Shown here in pieces: positions 25,775-33,924 of a stretch of 64,000 nt of DNA. The notes under the pieces are model-generated. The model saw nothing but the letters and a program-made list of their open reading frames with translations, had not been told where the DNA came from and ran no database searches. Made by a program: the position numbers and the translations under genes. How positions within the stretch are numbered: the first letter of the stretch is position 1; each line of letters begins with the position of its first letter. Source of the stretch: CAIXSC01 sp046349935 (GTDB lineage: Bacteria > Planctomycetota > Planctomycetia > Pirellulales > Pirellulaceae); contig JAXMBK010000011.1 of assembly GCA_046349935.1 (NCBI GenBank), positions 62,001-126,000 on the forward strand, written 5' to 3'.

Positions 25775-26629
25775 TTACTTGCCCGCCGCAGTCTTGCCCC
25801 GTTCCCGCAATCGCGGCGCGAGGAACTTGGCCGTTTCGTCGCCAATCACATGATATCCAGCCAGATTTGGGTGGCGATCGGAAAACCAGCCGGGGAGCGC
25901 GCCAAAGTGAGCGTCAAGTCGATTGTCCATCACGACCACCGACGCGCCGCGCAAGAACGGCTTGAGCCAATCCCGCTGCGACTCGGGAATCTTCTCGAGC
26001 GGATAACGACGGTAGTTCAGCATGTTCGGGCCTTGCTCGAGTTCCTTTGCATACCGAGTGTAGACGTCGAACAGCGTCAGTTTCTCCTGTTCGGCGACGC
26101 CGCGAATCAGGGCGTTGATTTGCGCATCCTTCTCGGGATTGATGTATGGAATGATCGTGGTCGGAAAGATGACGGCGTTCGGAAAGTCCTTCCGCAGCCG
26201 CGCGATGAGCGCGCTGAAATCGGCAGGGAAGTTCGTCGAAAACTCCTCGCGTTTGCTATTGTCGTTCAAGCCGTACCGAATGAAGACGTAGTCGATGCCC
26301 GGAAGTTTGGCGATGTCCCGATCATAACGTCCGCCGGTGAGCAGCCCGTGGATGTACTCGCCGTCGCGTCCCTGGTTGATGACGTTTGTGGGCGGCAGCG
26401 TTTTGTCGGTCGCCAATTGCAGCCGCACCACCTCTTCTAAATGCGGCCCGTCAGGATTCGTCTGCCGACAGACGCTGCCGATCGTCGTGCTATCGCCGAG
26501 CAACAGGATCTGGATCCGGCCTTCATGTTCGCCGCGCGCGACGGGCGTGAGTACGCCGACGAGGCAGAGGGAGAGCACGCCGACAAGGGTCGTCCGACGA
26601 CAGGTAAACGCCGAGTCGATTCGCGGCAT
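25775..26629 (-). CDS. SGNH/GDSL-type hydrolase, secreted
   Basis: 284 residues from ATG at 26629, chosen because GGAG lies six bases upstream; an in-frame TTG at 26665 would add 12 residues before the signal peptide. The N-terminus has a basic start and hydrophobic stretch LVGVLSLCLVGVLTPVARG, a signal peptide. SGNH blocks: GDSTT (nucleophile Ser), NQGRDGE (oxyanion Gly), YGLND (oxyanion Asn), and SDRHPNLAGY (catalytic Asp and His). The family cleaves carboxyl or acetyl esters, often on carbohydrates. The substrate is not evident. It lies upstream of the DUF1501 gene on the same strand. Confidence 0.85.
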   Translation of the reverse strand: MPRIDSAFTCRRTTLVGVLSLCLVGVLTPVARGEHEGRIQILLLGDSTTIGSVCRQTNPDGPHLEEVVRLQLATDKTLPPTNVINQGRDGEYIHGLLTGGRYDRDIAKLPGIDYVFIRYGLNDNSKREEFSTNFPADFSALIARLRKDFPNAVIFPTTIIPYINPEKDAQINALIRGVAEQEKLTLFDVYTRYAKELEQGPNMLNYRRYPLEKIPESQRDWLKPFLRGASVVVMDNRLDAHFGALPGWFSDRHPNLAGYHVIGDETAKFLAPRLRERGKTAAGK

Positions 26630-26768
26630 AACGTACTCCGGCAGGTGAAAGGGAAGGCGCGCCAACGAGGGAGGAAAACCGGCAGGCAGGGAAGTCTAAC
26701 GCGTCTGCTGGTCCGCTCGCAACGTGTTTTCGGCAGACCGGCCGCCCACGACCGGCGAAGGCAGCCCA

Positions 26769-27590
26769 TCAGACTGCAGGCGGCACGCCGAGGCTCTTGC
26801 CGCCGTCGATCGCCAACAGGGTCCCCGTGATCATCACGGCCGCGTCGCTCACCAAGAACGCGATGGCTTCCGCGATCTCTTCCGGCGTCACCATGCGTCC
26901 CAACGCTCGGCACAAGGGGCTGGCATGGATGATGCGCTGCCGGACGGCGGCCGGGTCGGCGGCCGCATCCACTTCGTCGTTCATGATCCGCGTGTCTTGC
27001 ACGGGCCCCGGGCAAACGGCGTTCACTCGAATCCCGTCGGGCGCGTGCGACAGAGCGAGGCTGCGCGTGAATGCGTTGAGCGCGCCTTTGCTGGTCGAGT
27101 AGATCGGATCGTGGGCTCGCGGTAAGAGGCCCGCGTTGCTCGAAATGTTCACGATGGCGCCGCCCCCCGCAGCTCGCAGCCGAACAATGGCGTGCTTGCA
27201 GCAAAGGAACACGCCCTTGAGATTCGTGTCGAGCACTCGGTCCCAGTCCGCTTCGGACGCGTCGGGAATCTGCCGCACGAAGACCACCCCCGCGCTGTTG
27301 ACCAGGACGTCCAGCGACGAGAAGCGGGCATCGACCGTTTCGAACAAGGCAGCCACCGCTGCGGCGTCCCGCACATCGCAGACCTGACAGACGACGCCCG
27401 CTTGTGCGAGCTCATCGTGCGACGCGGAGTCGAAACGCAGGTCGCTCGCGAGGACTCGGTAGCCGCCGCGAGCCAGCCGGAGGGCAGCCGCTTTGCCGAT
27501 GCCCGACGCCGCGCCGGTCACGAGTGCGGTGCGGGGGCGATTCACGTGGCTCGTGGAATTGGATATTGGCTGCGATGGCGATTGATTCAT
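26769..27590 (-). CDS. Short-chain dehydrogenase/reductase (SDR)
   Basis: 273 residues, classical SDR size. The Rossmann NAD(P)-binding motif TGAASGIGKA is at residues 25-34, followed by NSAG (usual NNAG), catalytic Ser in NISSNAG and the YxxxK pair in IYSTSKGALNAF. The C-terminus has NAVCPGPVQDTRI, the PG motif. An Asp at the end of beta2 (LASDLRFD) hints at NAD(H) preference. The substrate cannot be read from sequence. Its start codon is only 15 bp from the divergent start of the membrane-protein gene at 27606. Confidence 0.9.
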   Translation of the reverse strand: MNQSPSQPISNSTSHVNRPRTALVTGAASGIGKAAALRLARGGYRVLASDLRFDSASHDELAQAGVVCQVCDVRDAAAVAALFETVDARFSSLDVLVNSAGVVFVRQIPDASEADWDRVLDTNLKGVFLCCKHAIVRLRAAGGGAIVNISSNAGLLPRAHDPIYSTSKGALNAFTRSLALSHAPDGIRVNAVCPGPVQDTRIMNDEVDAAADPAAVRQRIIHASPLCRALGRMVTPEEIAEAIAFLVSDAAVMITGTLLAIDGGKSLGVPPAV

Positions 27591-27605
27591 GGTATCTTGC
27601 CGAGG

Positions 27606-28325
27606 ATGTCACCTGATTCGCGTCCGACGCCGAATGTCACGCCCGAAAGCTACCCGTTGACGGGCTCGTGCCCGCCGCCGCCGCATGCGACTCCGGACCA
27701 GCTCGCGGCGCACTGGGCGGCGCTGCGCGAGGCTCGAGCGCGTCAGCTGGCCCCGTTCGCCATGCCGCGTCCCCAGCGAGTTTACTCGGTGCCGCGGCGT
27801 TTCAACATCTTGTCGATCATGGTGTTGACGACGCTGTTCGCGGTCGGATTCGCCGCCCTGCGGTACTGCAACGCTCCGTTGCCCGTTTACCTCTACGTCG
27901 GCGTCCAAGCCACGATCACGCTCGGCGTGCAAATGTTCTGGCCGAACGCTCCTCGCACATCGTCCGTGATTTCCGGCGCGCTCCTCCTGCCGCTCACGCT
28001 GATCGGCGCGTTCTTGATCGAAGTGGACGGACGGCGTCCGCCGCATCCGCTGGTCGTCTTGTGTCCGCTCCCCTTCGTCGTCGGCGGCGGCATGTTCGTA
28101 GGGTACGTCATGGGCGTCTTCGCCGCGGGAGTCTTCCTCATCGTCGACAAGCTGGAGGTGCTGCTGCGGCGCAAGCCAAGCGGCGCCGCGGCGTCCCCCT
28201 CCAGTCCCTTCGGCGAAGCGTCGTTCGTCGACCCTGTCACGGCGGAACTCGCTTCGCCCACTACGGCTTCGACGCCTTCTCCGCCGCCAGAGTCTTCGCC
28301 TTCTGATCCAGTTCCGCCAACGTAA
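27606..28325 (+). CDS. Small multi-pass membrane protein, unknown function
   Basis: 239 residues from ATG at 27606. A proline-rich hydrophilic N-terminus of about 60 residues is followed by four or five hydrophobic segments, among them ILSIMVLTTLFAVGFAAL, YLYVGVQATITLGVQMF, ISGALLLPLTLIGAFLI and FVVGGGMFVGYVMGVF, and a C-terminal Ser/Pro-rich tail ending PPESSPSDPVPPT. I do not recognise a family. Similar planctomycete proteins with a cytosolic Pro-rich arm occur but have no assigned role. The start has no clear ribosome-binding site, and a later ATG (MPRPQ, residue 57) is a possible alternative. The 3' end overlaps the convergent sialidase-like gene by 65 bp. Confidence 0.65.
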   Translation: MSPDSRPTPNVTPESYPLTGSCPPPPHATPDQLAAHWAALREARARQLAPFAMPRPQRVYSVPRRFNILSIMVLTTLFAVGFAALRYCNAPLPVYLYVGVQATITLGVQMFWPNAPRTSSVISGALLLPLTLIGAFLIEVDGRRPPHPLVVLCPLPFVVGGGMFVGYVMGVFAAGVFLIVDKLEVLLRRKPSGAAASPSSPFGEASFVDPVTAELASPTTASTPSPPPESSPSDPVPPT

Positions 28326-29487
28326 AGCGGACGCTCAGCAAGTATGGCTGCTCTTTTGGCTGCCAGTGGCCGTAGGTGGTGGTGACGAAAGTTCCATCAG
28401 GCAGAACTTCGACGCCCGGATACGCGCAGTCGCCTCCCTTGTGGTTCTTCGCCAACCGCACGCGATACTGCCCTTCGCGCCCCGCGACGATGTCGTCCCA
28501 GGCGCCGACCCAGCCGACCCAATCGCCTTTGGTGGGGCTTTCCAGCGTCGTGTCGCGGAACGAAATGAACAGTCGGCCGTCGGGCCCGTACTTGCCCGTG
28601 TGTCGGTCGCCGGTCAGCGATCCGGGCAACGGCCGCGGCGCGGACCAAGTCGTTCCTTCATCTTCAGAGAAGATGACGTGCGAGTTCTGGCGGCGCGCAT
28701 TCTCGCGCAACAGAACGGCGATGCGGCGACCGTCGGGCGAGCGGACGAAGCCCGGCTCGCACAAGTGCACATCTTGACTGGCGAAAATCGTCTGCGGCTG
28801 GGACCAGGTGAGCCCGCCGTCATGCGATCGAGTTTGATACAGCGTGAAGGTGACGGGCTTCGTCGGCTGCGGCTTGGCGGTGAAGAAGCGGCCGTCGTCG
28901 TGGAACATGGCCAGATACTCGCCCGGCTTCGCGCGCACCGGCTCCGTGAATCCCATGACGACGATCCCGCCCCAGTCGCCGGCGTCGCGCAGCTCGCTCC
29001 AAGTCGCGCCGTCGTCGTCGCTCACCGCCAACCGAGCCGGATAGAGGCCCGACCAAACGATAAGCCGCTTCTTACCCTGGGCGTCGACGACGCGGTGGAT
29101 GGTCGGCGTTTCCTTGGATGTCTCCCAGCTCTTGGGCGTCGGCAGCCGGTCAGACCATGTCTTGCCGCCGTCAGTCGAACGCTTGTAGCAAATGGGCCCG
29201 CGGCCGTGTCCTTTGGGATAGACGCAGAGGATCGTCTGGCCGTCTTCCAGCAAAACGGTCGTCGGGTGCCCCAAGTATTGTCCGGGCTCGCGATCCACCA
29301 CCGTCTGACGGTCGGACTCGCCTGCCAGGTCCACGAGCGGAATCGAGTAACCGCGCGGCGGAACGGCGGGCGGTTCGGCGGCGCACGCCTGCGACCCGCA
29401 CGCGGCGAGTGCGACGGCAAGTCCGGAGAGAACCGCGAAGCGACGCGATGGTTTTTGGGAACGTGAGCAATCACAAGCAAGCGTCAT
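28261..29487 (-). CDS. Sialidase-like Asp-box (BNR) exo-glycosidase lipoprotein
   Basis: 408 residues from ATG at 29487, chosen because it gives a signal sequence with lipobox LAAC (Cys30), so the product is probably a lipoprotein. Four Asp-boxes are visible (STDGGKTW, SDDDGATW, SHDGGLTW, SEDEGTTW), the hallmark of the six-bladed sialidase/BNR propeller. GHPTTVLLEDGQTILCVYPKG is the N-terminal strand that carries the first catalytic-site residues in this group. The protein probably acts on glycans at the cell surface, but sialic acid specificity is not shown. Its final 21 codons overlap the convergent membrane-protein gene. Confidence 0.82.
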   Translation of the reverse strand: MTLACDCSRSQKPSRRFAVLSGLAVALAACGSQACAAEPPAVPPRGYSIPLVDLAGESDRQTVVDREPGQYLGHPTTVLLEDGQTILCVYPKGHGRGPICYKRSTDGGKTWSDRLPTPKSWETSKETPTIHRVVDAQGKKRLIVWSGLYPARLAVSDDDGATWSELRDAGDWGGIVVMGFTEPVRAKPGEYLAMFHDDGRFFTAKPQPTKPVTFTLYQTRSHDGGLTWSQPQTIFASQDVHLCEPGFVRSPDGRRIAVLLRENARRQNSHVIFSEDEGTTWSAPRPLPGSLTGDRHTGKYGPDGRLFISFRDTTLESPTKGDWVGWVGAWDDIVAGREGQYRVRLAKNHKGGDCAYPGVEVLPDGTFVTTTYGHWQPKEQPYLLSVRFTLAELDQKAKTLAAEKASKP

Positions 29488-29639
29488 GCAGATCACCGTG
29501 AAACTGGGTAGAGGGCGGAAGTTTTGCCGACGCGCGGCGGCCGATGGCGTATCGTAGTGCGGTGCTTGACCTAGATCGAGCACCCCGAGGCGCGGTTCCC
29601 GTTCATGTCGCAAGGCTCGATGTGTCGATCCTGGCAGAG

Positions 29640-30554
29640 ATGGACTATCAGTCGCTGGAATACAGTCTCGCCGCATCGCTGCTTGTGTGCTCCATGTTCG
29701 GCATGGGAACGACGCTCGCCGTGCGCGATTTGCTTGATGTCTTCAAGACGCCGTCAAGCCTTGCGATCGTTCTGCTCCTGCAGTGCGTCATCTCGCCGAC
29801 GCTGGCGCTCGTGATCGGCAAACTGTTCGGCGTCTCTCTCGGCGTAGCGGCCGGCATGATCTTGATTACGGCGATCCCAGGCGGGTCGTATACGAACTTG
29901 TTCACGTACTTCGGCCGCGGCAATGTGGCGCTGTCGGTCGCCGCTACCACGTTTTGCACAGCTCTGTGCGTCGTCACCACGCCGCTTGTTTTGCGCACGT
30001 TCAATCTGGGCGGTGCGTTGGGCGAAGTCGTCATGCCGGCCGGCAAAATCTTTTTCGAGATCGTGACTTGGCTGTTGCTGCCGCTGGCGACTGGCATGCT
30101 GACGCGCCGTTTCCTCCCGTCTCGCTATGCGCTGCTGGGCAAGGTAGGCATTTGGGCCAGCGTGACCATCCTCGTCGTGCTCGTGATCGCCGCGATGAGT
30201 TCCGGGCGACTGAAGCTGATGAGCGAAGGTTGGCGAGCTCCGCTGGCGATCATCGCGCTCGGGACCGCCATGCTGTGGTCGACTTATGGAACGTGTCTGC
30301 TCGCCAAGCGACCGTTGCTCGACGTCTTCACGATTGCCATCGAAGTGGTGGTCCGCAACGGCAATCTGGCCCTGCTGCTTAAAGCGTCGCTGTATCCGGA
30401 TTCCACGACCGATCCGGCCGTCTCGTCGGGCGTGTTGTTTGCCATCCTGTTCTACGCCGCCAACTCGATGTTCATCGCTCTGTTGGAAGTGTACGTCTGC
30501 CGCACGAATTGGGGCGTGATCTACGGCCGCGGAAAAGAGAAGCCACTCTCGTAG
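29640..30554 (+). CDS. Bile acid:sodium symporter (BASS) family transporter
   Basis: 304 residues from ATG at 29640; the frame is open to 29544, which would add 32 hydrophilic residues unlike the family. About nine or ten hydrophobic segments are seen. The BASS signatures are present: GMGTTL near the N-terminus and ITAIPGGSYTNLFTYFGRGN with ALSVAATTF, the crossover motif around the sodium sites. The family imports organic anions with Na+. The substrate is unclear; the neighbouring sialidase-like gene is divergent and suggests glycan or organic-acid uptake only weakly. The stop codon TAG is part of a dispersed palindromic repeat. Confidence 0.85.
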   Translation: MDYQSLEYSLAASLLVCSMFGMGTTLAVRDLLDVFKTPSSLAIVLLLQCVISPTLALVIGKLFGVSLGVAAGMILITAIPGGSYTNLFTYFGRGNVALSVAATTFCTALCVVTTPLVLRTFNLGGALGEVVMPAGKIFFEIVTWLLLPLATGMLTRRFLPSRYALLGKVGIWASVTILVVLVIAAMSSGRLKLMSEGWRAPLAIIALGTAMLWSTYGTCLLAKRPLLDVFTIAIEVVVRNGNLALLLKASLYPDSTTDPAVSSGVLFAILFYAANSMFIALLEVYVCRTNWGVIYGRGKEKPLS

Positions 30555-30573
30555 CACAGGCTTCCAGCCTGTG
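30550..30573 (+). repeat. Dispersed palindromic repeat, copy 2
   Basis: Reads CGTAG then CACAGGCT-TCC-AGCCTGTG, an 8-bp perfect stem. The core ACAGGCTTCCAGCCTGT and the leading CGTAG are shared with 24246-24269 in the same orientation relative to the gene it follows. The TAG is the stop of the transporter gene. Compensating end bases (A-T in copy 1, C-G in copy 2) preserve pairing. Confidence 0.7.
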
Positions 30574-30578
30574 ACCCC

Positions 30579-30624
30579 AAATCCCAGCCAACGCCAAATC
30601 CCAGCCAACGCCACATCCCAGCCA
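30579..30624. repeat. 17-bp tandem repeat, 2.7 copies
   Basis: Unit AAATCCCAGCCAACGCC occurs at 30579-30595 and 30596-30612, with a partial third copy at 30613-30624. It lies in the spacer between the transporter gene and the next gene, between two hairpins. Confidence 0.7.
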
Positions 30625-30641
30625 CCCCCCCTCATCCCTGA

Positions 30642-30674
30642 CCCTTCTCCCCGCCGCAGCGGCGGGGAGAAGGG
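30642..30674. terminator. Strong 16-bp perfect hairpin, possible terminator or repeat element
   Basis: The arms 30642-30657 and 30659-30674 are perfect reverse complements (CCCTTCTCCCCGCCGC and its complement) around a single A, giving a very GC-rich stem. It sits 88 bp after the transporter stop and 88 bp before the next start. No U-tract follows, so it could be a rho-independent-like stop, an mRNA stabiliser or a REP-like dispersed element. Confidence 0.5.
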
Positions 30675-30761
30675 AGCTTGCAGCGTCCGGGCTAGTCGGT
30701 TGCTTCTCACGACGCTAGCTTGAGCCATCGCGCTCAGAATACTCCTGCGTTGGAGCTCCCC

Positions 30762-31553
30762 ATGCCGGCCGCCACGACGATCGACTTCTCGCGCTCGTTT
30801 CTCACATTTCGCATCGACACGCTCGCCAAACCGCCGCAGACCGTGTCGCATGCCCCGCCCTACTCGCTCAACAACGCCCGTATTCAACTCGATTGCGTCT
30901 GCGACTTATTGCATCGCCCCACGGGCGTCGCGCAGCGCTTCGTGCTGGGAGTGAGTTGCAAGACGGAACGCGTGGGCGTGCCGCGCGACATCTGGACGGC
31001 GCCCAACGCCGATTTCATCCCCATCCTCTCGCAGGACCAGTTCCTCAATCTCAAAACTTACGCGTACCTGGGCGCGGAAGCCTCCGTCTCGCTCTTCGGC
31101 CTCAACCGCCCGCAACCCGATCGCCAAACCGGTTCGACTCACGCCGCCTTCGATCGCCTCACCCTGCACGTCGCCGAGTCGGCCGCTGAAGAGCTTGCTT
31201 CGCCGACCGAGATCATCGAGGCGACTTTCGGCCACCGACCGCTCGTCGCGCTCACCGAACGCACTCACGGCGACTACGCCGTTCGCTTGTGGTACCCGAT
31301 CAAGACGTTCAACGTGAACGAGCGCGACGGGATCTACCAGACCGACACGGGGCCCATGTTGATCCCCGATCTGTCGCTGCCGCCCGAGCGCGTAATTGAA
31401 GGGTTTCAACTGGCGTTCGCCGCCTTCAATGCGCGCGACTGGATCGAGCTGCAGGTGCGCGACGTGGTGGATACGCCGAACGGCGATCGCGTGTACCACT
31501 ATGACCGCAGCGTGCGTTGGGACGACGTCAGCAATCGAGTCTTCGCGCTCTGA
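30762..31553 (+). CDS. Conserved-looking protein of unknown function
   Basis: 263 residues from ATG at 30762, chosen because TTGGAG lies a few bases upstream; an in-frame ATG at 30720 lacks such a site. No signal peptide or membrane segment. The protein is mixed alpha/beta with motifs such as IDFSRSFLTFRID, FVLGVSCKTERVGVP and VYHYDRSVRWDDVSNRVFAL. I do not recognise a family. Codon use matches the neighbours, so it appears to be a real gene. It may be co-transcribed with the ceramidase-like gene 155 bp downstream. Confidence 0.7.
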   Translation: MPAATTIDFSRSFLTFRIDTLAKPPQTVSHAPPYSLNNARIQLDCVCDLLHRPTGVAQRFVLGVSCKTERVGVPRDIWTAPNADFIPILSQDQFLNLKTYAYLGAEASVSLFGLNRPQPDRQTGSTHAAFDRLTLHVAESAAEELASPTEIIEATFGHRPLVALTERTHGDYAVRLWYPIKTFNVNERDGIYQTDTGPMLIPDLSLPPERVIEGFQLAFAAFNARDWIELQVRDVVDTPNGDRVYHYDRSVRWDDVSNRVFAL

Positions 31554-31708
31554 CTCCTTTCCCTCATCGCTTTCCCTCATCGTCTTCATTCCATGCCGAT
31601 CTCGTCGCCACGCCGAGCGCCCTAATGCAACGCGCCGTCGATCGTCGTATCATCAGCGATCGACTGCTCCGTCCATCCCGCCTGTTCGACCTCTCGGAGA
31701 CCCACCCG

Positions 31709-33877
31709 ATGCGCACTCAACCGCGGTCCCCCTTCGCCCTGGCGTTGCTCGCACTGTTCAGCGCGACATGCGTGTCGGGCGTCGCCGACGTTGCCAGCGC
31801 CGAACTCAAGGCCGGAGCGGCGATCGTCGACGTCACGCCGACTCAGTTCCCGGTATTAGTCAACGGCGGCATGCTGTCGAACAAGGCGACCAAGGTCAAA
31901 ACGCCGCTCCACGCCCGAGCGCTTGTGCTGGACGACGGGCGTGAACGGATCGCGATCGTTGTGGTCGATAGTTGCATGATCGACCGCACCCTGTGCGACG
32001 ACATCAAGCAGCTCGCCGCCGCCAACACCCGGCTCAAGCCGGATCGCATCCTGATCTCGGCCACGCATACGCACACGGCGGCCGCTTCGATGGGCTGTTT
32101 GGGCACCGACGCCGACCCGCAGTACGTGCCGTTCGTCCGCATCAAGGTCGCCGACGCGATCGCCGCCGCCGAAAAGAACCTGGCGCCGGCCGAAGTCGGT
32201 TGGGGATCGGCCGACGCCGCCGAGTACACGGCGCTTCGCCAATGGGTTCGTCGCCCTGATCGACTCGAGAAAGATCCGTTCGGCAACTTTTCGGTTCGCG
32301 CCAACATGCACGCCGGCCGAGTGTGGGACGACGTGACGGGAGAGGCCGGCCCCGAGGATCCCGAGTTGTCGATGATTGCGTTTCGCGCCTCATCGGGTCG
32401 GCCGATCGCGGTGCTGGCCAATTTCTCCATGCACTACTTCAGCGACTCGCCCATCAGCGCCGACTACTTCGGATTGTTTTGCGACGGTTTTCAGAACGCT
32501 GTCGCGGCGGAGGCGAAAACGGGCGTCGCCGGTTCGAACGATCCGCCGTTCGTCGGCATCCTGTCGCATGGTTGCAGCGGCGACATTTGGCGTCGCGACT
32601 ACACGAAGCCGATCCCCAAGCCGGAAGACGACCACACCATCGACTCGTACACCCAAGGCCTGTTGAAGATCGCGCTCGACGCCTACCGCAAGATCGAGTA
32701 CCGCGCGGACGCCGACCTCGCGATGAGCGAAGCGCGGCTGACGATCCCCTATCGCACCCCCGACCTCCAGCGGCTCGAGTGGGCGCAGCGCATCGTCGCC
32801 GCGATGGGAGACCGCCTGCCGAAGGACACGACCGAAGTCTACGCGCGGGAACAAATCCTGTTGCACGAACGGCAGAAGACCGAAGTCGTCGTCCAGGGGC
32901 TGCGGATCGGCGACTTCGGCATCGCGACGACGCCGTGCGAAACGTACGCGATCACGGGGCTCAAGATCAAAGCCCAAAGTCCGCTCGCCAAGACGATGGT
33001 GATTGAGCTCGCCAACGGCGGCGACGGCTACATTCCGCCGGCCGAACATCATCCGCTAGGCGGCTACAACACGTGGGCGGCGCGTTCCGCGGGGCTTGAG
33101 CCGGCAGCGGAATCCAAGATCACGGCTCTGGCGCTGGAACGGCTGGAGCACGTCGCAGGCCGACCGCGCAAGAAGTTTCGTGTCTCGCATGGCGCCGACG
33201 CGCAACAAACGCTATCCGACCAGCCGCTGGCCTACTGGCGGCTAGACGACTTCAACCCGCCGCGCGCTCGCGACGCCTCGGGCCACGGCCGCGACGCCCA
33301 TCTCGAACCGGGAATCCTCTGTTACTTGGCGGGGCCCCGCTCGGATCGCTTTTGTTTGAACGGGGAAACGAATCGCAGCGTCCATCTAGCGGGCGGGCGA
33401 ATCGCCGCGCGACTGGAGGGGCTCGGCGAGCGCTACACCGTGTCGCTCTGGTTTTGGAACGGCCTGCCGCTCGACGCACGCCCGCTCGCTGGCTGGCTCT
33501 ACTCGAAAGGCGCCGAGCACGGCCTCTCGTCGCTGACGGAAATGCTGGGCCTCGTCGGCTCTTCGGAGTCGGACCAGCAGCACGCCGGCAAGCTTGTCTT
33601 CCAATTGGGACGCGACGACCAACCCGTCGTTCGTGCATTCGGCAAGACGGCCGTCGAACGCTGGACGTGGCATCACGTGCGGCTCGTGCGCGACGGCGGC
33701 AAGGTGCGAGTCTACTTGGACGACGCCAAGTCGCCCGAGTTGGAGGTCGACGCACCAGCTTCTCCCGCCGCCGCGGACGCCGAGTCGCTGTACTTCGGCG
33801 GTCGCTCCGACGGCCAGTCCAACTGGGAAGGTCGACTGGACGAAATCAGCGTCTTCGACCGAGTGCTGGTTCCGTAA
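31709..33877 (+). CDS. Neutral/alkaline ceramidase-like protein with C-terminal LamG domain
   Basis: 722 residues from ATG at 31709, which has CGGAGA nine bases upstream and starts a clear signal peptide (LALLALFSATCVSGVADVASA). Residues about 30-490 match the neutral/alkaline non-lysosomal ceramidase N-terminal family: AGAAIVDVTP, the TPLHARALVLDDG strand, VVDSCMI and the zinc-site motif SATHTHTAA, then HGCSGDI and YGxxTPCETY-like blocks. Residues about 500-722 form a concanavalin-like LamG domain: AYWRLDD, ARDASGHGRDAHLE, WTWHHVRLVRDGGKVRVYLDD and NWEGRLDEISVFDRVL. Planctomycetes carry many such ceramidase-like proteins, probably acting on amide or ester bonds in environmental lipids or glycans rather than ceramide; this is inferred. 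Confidence 0.85.
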   Translation: MRTQPRSPFALALLALFSATCVSGVADVASAELKAGAAIVDVTPTQFPVLVNGGMLSNKATKVKTPLHARALVLDDGRERIAIVVVDSCMIDRTLCDDIKQLAAANTRLKPDRILISATHTHTAAASMGCLGTDADPQYVPFVRIKVADAIAAAEKNLAPAEVGWGSADAAEYTALRQWVRRPDRLEKDPFGNFSVRANMHAGRVWDDVTGEAGPEDPELSMIAFRASSGRPIAVLANFSMHYFSDSPISADYFGLFCDGFQNAVAAEAKTGVAGSNDPPFVGILSHGCSGDIWRRDYTKPIPKPEDDHTIDSYTQGLLKIALDAYRKIEYRADADLAMSEARLTIPYRTPDLQRLEWAQRIVAAMGDRLPKDTTEVYAREQILLHERQKTEVVVQGLRIGDFGIATTPCETYAITGLKIKAQSPLAKTMVIELANGGDGYIPPAEHHPLGGYNTWAARSAGLEPAAESKITALALERLEHVAGRPRKKFRVSHGADAQQTLSDQPLAYWRLDDFNPPRARDASGHGRDAHLEPGILCYLAGPRSDRFCLNGETNRSVHLAGGRIAARLEGLGERYTVSLWFWNGLPLDARPLAGWLYSKGAEHGLSSLTEMLGLVGSSESDQQHAGKLVFQLGRDDQPVVRAFGKTAVERWTWHHVRLVRDGGKVRVYLDDAKSPELEVDAPASPAAADAESLYFGGRSDGQSNWEGRLDEISVFDRVLVP

Positions 33878-33924
33878 GGCGGGGCGCCGTCGCGGCGCGG
33901 GAGACGCCGTGCTGCTCTCCCGGC

